Assembly (NCBI GenBank): GCA_019245115.1
Contig: JAFARZ010000005.1
Location: 1 to 64,000, forward strand
Reading direction: 5' to 3'
From: Streptosporangiaceae bacterium
Lineage (GTDB): Bacteria > Actinomycetota > Actinomycetes > Streptosporangiales > Streptosporangiaceae
Length of the DNA stretch: 64,000 nt
In this document: positions 57,819-64,000 of the stretch, in pieces
How the letters are laid out: each line of letters starts with the position of its first letter
Position numbering within the stretch: position 1 is the stretch's first letter
The notes under the pieces: model-generated
What the model was told of the DNA's origin: nothing
The model's database searches: none
The model's input: the letters and a program-made list of their open reading frames with translations, nothing else
Made by a program: the position numbers and the translations under genes

Positions 57819-58697
57819 TCAGGCCCGCAGCCGGGTCAGCCGCGTCACCCGCCAGCGTCGCAGCAGCCACATCCTGGTGGCCCCGGCCAGCACGAGGGCC
57901 GAACCCGCCGCGATGAGCACCAGCCACATGACGGTCGAAGCGGGTCCCTGCGGTGCGGTGCCACCCAGGCCGGTCGCCACTCCGCTGGCCGGTATCGAGG
58001 TGTTCCCCGCCGCGTCCTCCAGGTCGACGACTTCCAGCCCCTTCGACCCGTCCAGCACGACCAGCGTGTGCACGGTCTCGGCGGCGAGCGTGACCGCCTT
58101 GTTCGCGTCACCACCGGCGGCCGTGACCCGAATGGTATCGGTTCCCGGGGCCACGGTCTGGTAACCGCTCACCGAGGCGAAGGCCAGGCTGGGCGCCACG
58201 GTGTGCCCGCCGAGGGCGACGTTGACCACATGCTGCAGCAGCGACGCCTGGATCACCCGCACCAGCGCGTGGTCCGGTGGCGTCGTGAGCTGGTCGTCCA
58301 GGATCGTCAGCCGGAGTCCCGACTCGGGGCCCATGCCGGCCACCGTGTACGCGTGACCGGGCTCGATCTGCACGCTGGTGGACAGGACCGGCGAACTGGT
58401 CGCCGCCGCGCCCGCGGCGCGCATGGCCACGCTGTACTGGCCGGACGCGACCCGCTCATAGGGCGAAACATCCCCGTAGCCGACGTGTTTGAGCACGATC
58501 ATCGCGCTGGAATCGCCGAACGAGTACAGGTATACGTCCACGGCTGGCGTGTTGGGCGACAGGTGCGCGAGCCGGATCCATCCGTCGCCGGAGCCGGTAC
58601 CAGCGCCTGCGGCTGCGTGGGCGGCCACCGGAGCGGTGACGCACAGGGCTGGCACCGCCAGCAACGCGAGTATCCGTGCGAGGACATGACGCTTCAT
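57819..58697 (-). CDS. DUF4397 cell-surface protein, likely sortase substrate
   Basis: Protein of 292 residues: Sec signal peptide (ILALLAVPALCVTAPVAAHAAA near 8-29), two DUF4397 repeats (WIRLAHLSPNTPAVDVYLY near 40-58, ALVRVIQASLLQHVVNVALGG near 143-163), a Gly-rich GVATGLGGTAPQGP stretch, a C-terminal membrane span (MWLVLIAAGSALVLAGA) and a basic tail (RRWRVTRLTRLRA). This is the layout of a wall-anchored protein, although no exact LPxTG or LAxTG can be seen. The sortase gene follows it immediately. Confidence 0.88.
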   Translation of the reverse strand: MKRHVLARILALLAVPALCVTAPVAAHAAAGAGTGSGDGWIRLAHLSPNTPAVDVYLYSFGDSSAMIVLKHVGYGDVSPYERVASGQYSVAMRAAGAAATSSPVLSTSVQIEPGHAYTVAGMGPESGLRLTILDDQLTTPPDHALVRVIQASLLQHVVNVALGGHTVAPSLAFASVSGYQTVAPGTDTIRVTAAGGDANKAVTLAAETVHTLVVLDGSKGLEVVDLEDAAGNTSIPASGVATGLGGTAPQGPASTVMWLVLIAAGSALVLAGATRMWLLRRWRVTRLTRLRA

Positions 58698-58737
58698 TGA
58701 AATCCCACCCCATTTCTGTGTTGCTGTGACTGGCCGT

Positions 58738-59820
58738 TCAGGGCCCGCCGTTCAGGCCGAGCGGACTCGGCGCGTCGAACTCGACATTGAGCAGGTACTG
58801 GCCATCCGGTTGCCGGACGAGCCGCGCCTGAGCCGGCTGATATGGCGGCTGCTGAGCGAGCAGGAACGAAAGCATCGCCTGCATGCCGGCCTGCGGCCCG
58901 GCGCCGATCTCGGCGTCCCGCAGCGGGACGTCCGCCGCGCCCGGCGACGAATCGCCGAAGGCCGCGACGCTCACTTGCTGCTGCCCCGGCATCGGCTGGG
59001 CCGCCAGCGCGGCCAGCGTAACCAGCAGGCGCGGGTCGACGTTGCCCGCGGTGAGCGCGACCCGCGCCGCCTCGGAGGCGTGAATGCGCTGGTTGCGAAG
59101 TAGCTGCTGGCCGGCCGCGACCCGGGCGCCACGATCCGCGGCCTGGCTCGCCTCGAACGACCGCGCTCCGTCGGGCGCTACGTACCTGACTTCGATCCTG
59201 GCCGGACCGGAGCCGAAGCTGGCGATCACCTCAGGTGCGTAGACGCTGGCCAGCCGGGCGCCGAACTGATCGCGCACCGCCAGGGTCGCCACCACGATCT
59301 CCGCGCCGAGCGGATCGGCGGCCGACAGCCGCAGCACGAGCAGCCTGCTGGCCGCCAGACCGGTCGCCTGTAGCGCCGAGCACATCTGCGGGTCGCACGC
59401 CACTATGGCGCTCGGGCTCACCTGACGCGCCATCCAGATGGCCACCTGGGCGCGGGTGAACGACGCCATCTCGGATTGCGCGGCCGCGCTCGGACTGCTC
59501 GCGCGCTGGCCGCCGGCGTTCTGACCGGCCGCGCTCTGGGCTGCACGGCCGCCATGGCTGGTGCCCGAGGCCGGACCAGCCGTGGAACCATGCGAAACCA
59601 CGTTGACGGTCACGACCGCGGTTGCCAAACCGACCACCACCCACGCGGCCACCGCGACAAAGCGCTGGCGCCCTCCCGCCGACCGCCCGGTTCCCTTGCG
59701 CCCCTGCCACCACAAACGAAGCACCGCCGCCATGATCACCGGCCACGGCGGCGAATCCCGCCGTGGCGCGGTTCCCTGCTGCGCGAGAGCGCTGTTTTCT
59801 CGCCCACCCCTTGCTCCCAC
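58738..59820 (-). CDS. membrane-anchored extracytoplasmic protein of the sortase group, unknown family
   Basis: Protein of 360 residues, or 331 if started at ATG 59733. One N-terminal membrane span (FVAVAAWVVVGLATAVVTVNVVS near 54-76) is followed by an Ala/Ser/Gly/Gln-rich linker and a soluble C-terminal domain (MASFTRAQVAIWMARQVSPSAIVACDPQMCSALQATG near 117-153). Two Cys in this segment could form a disulfide. GARLASVYAPEVIASFGSG and QQQVSVAAFGDSSPG follow. Actinomycetes often place such a gene next to DUF4397 and sortase genes. Function unknown. Confidence 0.7.
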   Translation of the reverse strand: MGARGGRENSALAQQGTAPRRDSPPWPVIMAAVLRLWWQGRKGTGRSAGGRQRFVAVAAWVVVGLATAVVTVNVVSHGSTAGPASGTSHGGRAAQSAAGQNAGGQRASSPSAAAQSEMASFTRAQVAIWMARQVSPSAIVACDPQMCSALQATGLAASRLLVLRLSAADPLGAEIVVATLAVRDQFGARLASVYAPEVIASFGSGPARIEVRYVAPDGARSFEASQAADRGARVAAGQQLLRNQRIHASEAARVALTAGNVDPRLLVTLAALAAQPMPGQQQVSVAAFGDSSPGAADVPLRDAEIGAGPQAGMQAMLSFLLAQQPPYQPAQARLVRQPDGQYLLNVEFDAPSPLGLNGGP

Positions 59821-60036
59821 GCAATTCCGCGGTGAGCGGAACGTGGTATGAGGCCAGTATCACACAATGTCAGCATTCGGGGTATACGCGCACGGCAGCG
59901 ACGTGCCGTATCCGCTCGGCGCCTGCGGCGGTTGCCAGCGAGCCGCCGCGGCGGTTGCCGTCACGGGAGCGGTAATTCCCGTCGTGGCTCCCAGCCGGCC
60001 GTACGCAGCGAGGCCAAGGCGGAGGGGGCACTGCTG

Positions 60037-60269
60037 CTAGAGTGCCAGTCAAGTAATCCCGGGTATCACAGCGGCCGGATGTCCGCGCGGCGGGCCGCTC
60101 AGATTACTGCGGTAATTCGGGGTCCTGTGGTGACTTTAGTGCACTATGGTGCACAAAAGTCACCACGAGGCCCGAATCAACCGCGAAAACATGCCCACCG
60201 AATCCGGCGAAAGAGACAAAAGCTGCACGGCCAGCGGGGTCCAGCCCTACTACCTGACCGGCGCTCTAG
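60037..60269. mobile_element. 233-bp miniature inverted-repeat element (R1 copy B)
   Basis: Starts CTAGAGTGCCAGTCAAGTA and ends TACCTGACCGGCGCTCTAG. It is about 88% identical by eye to 32565-32797 and of the same length. GGTGACTTTAGTGCA and TGCACAAAAGTCACC form the internal stem; the 84-bp core is at 60146-60229. Both copies carry CTAG at each end. Confidence 0.85.
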
Positions 60270-60429
60270 GGCCTGTCTAGTGCCGCGTCTGTCTACGTTT
60301 GCCCGGTTGGTATGCGGTGAGCCTGCTGGACCGCAGGGGCCGGTGCCGGCAGCACAGGCCTCGCGTGCGGCCAGCCCGCCGGCGGCCAGCCCGCCGGCGG
60401 TCGGCCCGGTGCCATCCGGCTGACTACGA

Positions 60430-60463
60430 TTTCCTGAGCCGAAAATATTTTCGGCTCAGGAAA
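60430..60463. repeat. perfect 34-bp palindrome (possible terminator)
   Basis: The 17 bases TTTCCTGAGCCGAAAAT are followed by their exact reverse complement. As RNA it would form a strong A/U-tipped hairpin. It lies right behind the stop codon of a possible gene tail at 60423. A C-A7 run follows at 60471-60477. Confidence 0.8.
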
Positions 60464-61122
60464 CTGGCTTCAAAAAAACGGCACGTCTCCTGCCCCCGCA
60501 CCGGATCTACGGGGCGGACGGGGGCAAACATAACCGGTCGCGGCATAGCTCAGGTTTTAACGTCGAGCTTGGAAGCGTTATCACCTTCCAGTTCGACTTG
60601 TCACCCGCTACGTCGCACATGTCACCCGTACGTCGATTCCCCGCCCCGAAATGCGGCTTATGTCCAGCACTACCGGGTGACATGTCAGCCAGGACGGCAA
60701 TGCCGGTGAATTAGGCCCGCCTGGCCAGCCGCCACTGGCTCGCGATGCCACGGCTGGCGTGGTGGAATTACGCTTCATGGTGACTTTGTAGTACCGGAGT
60801 CCCACGTATCCACCGCAAGGCGTAAAATCACCGCACAAACCTGCGGATCCATGTCCGTCAAATGCGGATATGAGCGACAGGCGGAGCAACTGGCGACGGC
60901 CGTACGGCCCGGGTCGGCTTCGCTGAGCGGTTAAGTTACCGGCATTGGCCAGGACGGGTGACAAGTGGCAGGCGGGCCACATCGGCCGGCTGCCGGCGGC
61001 CGGCGCGGGCGTTTTGCGCCGGAAAGGTGTAGTCATCACATGGGCGGTGCACCTGACTGCTAGGAGGAGACGCCTGGAGGTTCAAACTCGTGTCTAGAAC
61101 GTGGCCGGGGGCGGATGCATGA

Positions 61123-61179
61123 GGGGATGGATGGCGCAACATGCCCCTTGGGCGGGGATGGTTGGCGCAACGTACCCCT
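61123..61179. repeat. two direct repeats of 26 bp, period 31
   Basis: GGGGATGGATGGCGCAACAT at 61123 and GGGGATGGTTGGCGCAACGT at 61154, each followed by (G/A)CCCCT. Only three differences over 26 bases. They lie 380-490 bp upstream of the GH62 gene. Confidence 0.7.
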
Positions 61180-61534
61180 AATACCCCAGGTCAACGCGAG
61201 CTGTGAGGTTAGTGTGACAAAAGTTGCAGCTCTGGGCACCGGTCGGCCAATTCTGCCGCACACCTTAAACAGGCACTGACCAAGAAGGTTGACCGCAAGC
61301 GGCCTCCTGACCTGAAGAGACAGGAATCTTCTCGCGAATGCGACCGCCCGCCCGCGGGCGAGGAGGCTAACGCCGGGAACCGTCGCGGGAGGGCGGTCCC
61401 GGGGGGTGGCGTTCACCCCGGGAAATACTGAAATTTTCAGTCGGGCGGGTGCGTGACCTGCGGCGCAGCGCGACCTGCGGGTCCGGGACTTCTCAGGCGT
61501 AAGCCGCCTTGCGAGCATCCCGGTTAGGACAGCC

Positions 61535-61554
61535 GGATGTTAGCGCTAACATCC
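61535..61554. promoter_or_regulatory. LacI-family operator GGATGTTAGCGCTAACATCC
   Basis: Perfect 20-bp palindrome with the central CG typical of LacI/GalR-family operators (TGTTAGCGCTAACA core). It lies 61 bp upstream of the GH62 start, where it would overlap or adjoin the promoter. The regulator gene is not in the window. Arabinose, xylose or an arabino-oligosaccharide is the probable signal (inference from the target). Confidence 0.8.
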
Positions 61555-61614
61555 AGCGCGGCACGACGCGGCTTTCGGCGCGACCCGGCATTTCCCTCAA
61601 ACAGGGGAGGATTT

Positions 61615-63060
61615 ATGCATATATCTCGGTACCGGGCCCGGTGGCTGGCCGCCTGTGCCGCCGTGATCGCTTTCGCGGCGGTCGCCTTCGCCGCGGGAGC
61701 GGTCAAGGCCGTGTCTTCCAGCGCGGCATCGACTGGTTGCTCGGTCACCTACAGCGTCGGATCGCAGTGGCAGAGCGGGTTCAGCGCCAACGTGACGATC
61801 ACCAACCTCGGCAGCCCGCTCAGCTCCTGGACGCTGACCTGGGATTTCACCGCGGGCCAGCAGATCACCCAGGGCTGGAGTGCGACGTATTCGCAGGCCG
61901 GCACCCTGGTCACCGCGGCCAGCGCGAGCTGGAACGGCAGTCTCGCCACCGGTGCGTCCACCTCGATCGGATTCAACGGATCGTGGAACAACGCCAGCAA
62001 CCCGGCCCCGACGGACTTCGCGGTCAATGGCGTCTCCTGCGACGGCGGCACGTCGCCCACTCCCACCCCGACCCCAACCCCCACGCCGACGCCGACCGGG
62101 TCCTTGCCGGGCAGTTTCAGCTGGTCGTCGAGCGGCGTGCTGATCAGCCCGCACTCCGACTCGCACAACATCATCGCGGTGAAGGACCCGTCGGTGGTGA
62201 ACTTCAACGGCCAGTGGTACGTGGCCGCCTCGACGGTGAACTCCTCAGGTAACTACGGCATGGAGTTCCTCAACTTCTCCAGTTGGTCCCAGGCCAGCTC
62301 TGCGACGCCGGTTTACGCCGACCAGACGGCCATCGGCGCCGGCTACAAGACCGCGCCGCAGCTCTTCTACTTTGCCCCGCAGAAGTTGTGGTACCTCGTG
62401 TATCAGACCGGCAGCAACGCGTCGTATTCCACCAACCCCGACATCACCAATCCCGCCGGATGGAGCGCGACGAAGAACTTCTATGCCAGCGAGCCGTCCA
62501 TCATCCAGCAGAACATCGGCTCCGGGTTCTGGGTTGACATGTGGGTCATCTGCGACAGCGCCAACTGCTACCTGTTCTCGATGGACGACAACGGGCACCT
62601 GTATCGCTCGCAGACCAGCGTCGCGAACTTCCCCGACGGCATGAGCCAGCCCGTTATCGCCGCGCAGAACTCCACCCCGGCGAACTTCTTCGAGGCCGAC
62701 AACGTATACAAGGTCGCGGGCGCCAACGAATACCTGCTGATCGTCGAGGCGATCGGCTCTGACGGCCGCCGGTACTTCACGTCCTACACTTCCAGCGCCA
62801 TCAACGGGACCTGGGCCCCGCTGGCCAGTACGCAGAGCAACCCGTTCGCCCGGTCCACCAACGTCACGTTCAGCGGTACCCCGTGGACCCAGGACTTCAG
62901 CAGTGGCGAAATGATCCGCACCGGCGACGACCAGACCCTCACCATCAGCCCGTGCAAGATCCAGTACCTGTACCAGGGCAAGGACCCGAGCGCTTCCGGC
63001 AGCTACAACAGCCTCCCCTGGCGCCTGGCCCTCCTGACCCAGACCAACTCAACCTGCTGA
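61615..63060 (+). CDS. secreted CBM2-GH62 alpha-L-arabinofuranosidase
   Basis: Protein of 481 residues from ATG 61615, behind GGGGAGGATTT. A signal peptide covers residues 1-37 (WLAACAAVIAFAAVAFAAGAVKA). Residues about 42-140 are a CBM2 cellulose/xylan-binding module (CSVTYSVGSQWQSGFSANVTI, then SSWTLTWDF, and the end Cys of NGVSCDGG). A Thr-Pro linker (TPTPTPTPTPTPTG) follows. Residues about 165-481 are GH62: IIAVKDPSVVNFNGQWYVAAST with the catalytic Asp in K-D-P, AGYKTAPQLFYFAPQKLWYL, and NFFEADNVYKV with the Glu. GH62 removes arabinose from arabinoxylan. Controlled by the LacI-type operator upstream. Confidence 0.95.
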   Translation: MHISRYRARWLAACAAVIAFAAVAFAAGAVKAVSSSAASTGCSVTYSVGSQWQSGFSANVTITNLGSPLSSWTLTWDFTAGQQITQGWSATYSQAGTLVTAASASWNGSLATGASTSIGFNGSWNNASNPAPTDFAVNGVSCDGGTSPTPTPTPTPTPTPTGSLPGSFSWSSSGVLISPHSDSHNIIAVKDPSVVNFNGQWYVAASTVNSSGNYGMEFLNFSSWSQASSATPVYADQTAIGAGYKTAPQLFYFAPQKLWYLVYQTGSNASYSTNPDITNPAGWSATKNFYASEPSIIQQNIGSGFWVDMWVICDSANCYLFSMDDNGHLYRSQTSVANFPDGMSQPVIAAQNSTPANFFEADNVYKVAGANEYLLIVEAIGSDGRRYFTSYTSSAINGTWAPLASTQSNPFARSTNVTFSGTPWTQDFSSGEMIRTGDDQTLTISPCKIQYLYQGKDPSASGSYNSLPWRLALLTQTNSTC

Positions 63061-63089
63061 CCGTCCGCGCCACTCGCCAGCCAGTCGAG

Positions 63090-63135
63090 CCACCGCCCGT
63101 TCGTTAGATAGATCTTTTGAACGAACGGGCGGTGG
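63090..63135. terminator. bidirectional 16-bp stem hairpin (R4 copy 3)
   Basis: CCACCGCCCGTTCGTT (63090-63105) and AACGAACGGGCGGTGG (63120-63135) form a perfect 16-bp stem with a 14-base loop, between the convergent GH62 and 63149 genes. Its right arm continues into GGTGGTATCAC, shared with hairpins at 27846 and 42841. Confidence 0.9.
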
Positions 63136-63148
63136 TATCACTCGCTGA

Positions 63149-63985
63149 TCAGCCGCTCACGACGCAGGCGTGAGCGGCGTTGGACCACAGCGACGTGACC
63201 GGGAAGGATCCGGTTGTCAGGTTGAGGTTGCCGTCTGGACCGCACAGGTCGCCGATCTCGGCGGTGTGGTCCGGTGTTGTCCAGCCGGCGTTGACGTCGG
63301 TCATGGTCTCGGCGTATTCGTGTGACAGCACGATCGTGTTGTTCTCGTTGATCGGCGCGTTGATCACGTTGTAGCCGTCGCTGGTGGTGGTGTGCCAGGC
63401 GAAGCCACCGCCGGCGCTGGTGCCGGGCGGGGAGAAGATGATGAACATTGAGCGCGCCAGGTTGGTGACGCCGAAGTGCGACGCGGCCTTATGCGCCTCG
63501 GTGATCAGGTCGTTGCCCGGCTGCGGCGGTGCCGCCACCGAGGAATCGAACCAGGTGCCCGCGTACACCGTACTGCTGGGGTAGGGGATGTGGACTGCGC
63601 TGGACGGGCAGGTCACCGTGCCGGTCGCAACCGCGTTGCAGTACTGGGTCAGGATCCTTGACCAGCGCTCGCTGCCTTTGCCCAGTCCGGAGAAGAAGCC
63701 TTGCGCGTTGGACTGGGCCGAGCCGCCCTGCCCGCCCCATTGCGAGCCGTAGAACACCAGGTACACCTTCGGGCTCTGCGTGATGACGCCCTGGGCGCCC
63801 CCGTTGTACTGCACGCAGGTGCCGCTGCAGGTGGCGGCGGCCGCGCTGGCTCGCGCCGCGCTGGCCGGCGCGGCGCTGGCTGGCGACGCGCCTATCGCCG
63901 CTGGCGCGAGAGCGCCGAGGACCGTGGCTGCCGCCGCGGCGGTGAAGCAGTGCCTGCGCGTGCTCCTGATCCGGAACAGGTTCAC
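63149..63985 (-). CDS. secreted protein with HEYAE motif, possible metalloprotein
   Basis: Protein of 278 residues. The signal peptide region (residues 1-38) is followed by an Ala/Ser-rich stretch. The mature part has CSGTCVQYNGGAQGVITQSPKVYLVFYGSQWGGQ, then a YCNAV/TVTC pair, and a conserved-looking block NENNTIVLSHEYAETMTDVNAGWTT. H-E-Y-A-E could hold a metal ion, and EIGDLCGPDGN follows near 245-255. I recall related secreted proteins in many actinomycetes but no firm enzyme activity. It converges with the GH62 gene and shares its terminator. Confidence 0.7.
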   Translation of the reverse strand: MNLFRIRSTRRHCFTAAAAATVLGALAPAAIGASPASAAPASAARASAAAATCSGTCVQYNGGAQGVITQSPKVYLVFYGSQWGGQGGSAQSNAQGFFSGLGKGSERWSRILTQYCNAVATGTVTCPSSAVHIPYPSSTVYAGTWFDSSVAAPPQPGNDLITEAHKAASHFGVTNLARSMFIIFSPPGTSAGGGFAWHTTTSDGYNVINAPINENNTIVLSHEYAETMTDVNAGWTTPDHTAEIGDLCGPDGNLNLTTGSFPVTSLWSNAAHACVVSG

Positions 63986-64000
63986 AGATACTCCTTTTCG

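Larger units (their letters stand above)
59821..61614. other. 1.8-kb region without supported genes
   Basis: Contains the second 233-bp miniature element (60037-60269), a 34-bp palindrome (60430-60463), CATGTCACCCG (60617-60627) with its inverse CGGGTGACATG (60676-60686), two 26-bp direct repeats (61123-61179) and the LacI-type operator (61535-61554). The frame ending at 60423 has an Ala/Pro/Ser-rich tail (AASPPAASPPAVGPVPSG) just before the palindrome and may be the end of a gene cut by the element. Otherwise both strands look non-coding. Confidence 0.55.

Noticed and set aside
60778-60870. GGTGACTTTGTAGTAC sequence resembling the start of the R1 internal hairpin
   Set aside because: Similarity stops after about 9 bases and the core is absent.

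Overview
The window is high-GC DNA from a Gram-positive actinomycete. The signs are very GC-rich wobble positions, frequent GTG and TTG starts, Tat and Sec secreted glycoside hydrolases, a class E/F-type sortase, sugar ABC transporters without their own ATPase, and LacI-type operators. The gene mix suits a soil-living Streptosporangiales- or Streptomyces-like bacterium, but the lineage is an inference. No rRNA, tRNA, CRISPR array, intact insertion sequence or prophage is visible.

Layout. 1-4.9 kb: a cut Hsp20 gene, a Tat-exported TPR/retropepsin-fold protein, a membrane protein with an overlapping winged-helix regulator, a broken PIN toxin gene and two tandem RibD/DHFR-fold reductases. 4.9-11.7 kb: a secreted GH92 mannosidase fused to a YVTN propeller, a lone condensation-domain protein and a GT87 mannosyltransferase that overlaps it tail to tail. 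11.8-20.4 kb: a compact locus with a medium-chain dehydrogenase, a 6-pyruvoyl-tetrahydropterin-synthase homologue, a histidine phosphatase, a CDP-alcohol phosphotransferase fused to a sulfatase-fold domain, an MprF-type flippase, two methyltransferases and a GT4 glycosyltransferase. It reads as a pathway for an envelope-linked product. 20.3-24.6 kb: SRPBCC protein, methyltransferase, AraC regulator, FAD oxidase, epimerase. 25.5-27.9 kb: a DUF1345-like membrane protein and a PAP2-lipid kinase fusion.

28.0-34.2 kb: a tight five-gene operon of an FtsK/EccC-like triple-module ATPase, a 304-residue protein and three small helical proteins, followed by a convergent Mrr-like protein whose catalytic lysine is missing. 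A miniature transposon sits between them. This operon and the pterin-type locus are the best candidates for undescribed systems. 34.4-37.4 kb: secreted BNR-repeat protein, a repeat-filled spacer and a small secreted protein. 37.4-41.4 kb: an acyl-CoA operon (CoA-transferase/MaoC fusion, acyl-CoA dehydrogenase, internally deleted MmgE/PrpD). 41.4-44.8 kb: small housekeeping-type genes. 44.9-48.6 kb: a TetR regulator, two amidohydrolases and an alpha/beta hydrolase, with a shared operator-like motif. 49.0-57.1 kb: a galactoside or amino-sugar catabolic island (ABC uptake, SIS isomerase, class II aldolase, PfkB kinase, DeoR regulator, divergent GH4). 57.2-59.8 kb: a sortase group. 61.6-64 kb: a LacI-operator-controlled CBM2-GH62 arabinofuranosidase and a secreted putative metalloprotein.

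The spacers hold several dispersed non-coding repeats that I could align by eye: two 233-bp miniature inverted-repeat elements plus a third copy of their 84-bp core; four copies of a 70-73-bp nested hairpin; two 76-bp repeats; three hairpins sharing a GGTGGTA-type arm; and perfect palindromes of 56, 34, 22 and 20 bp.
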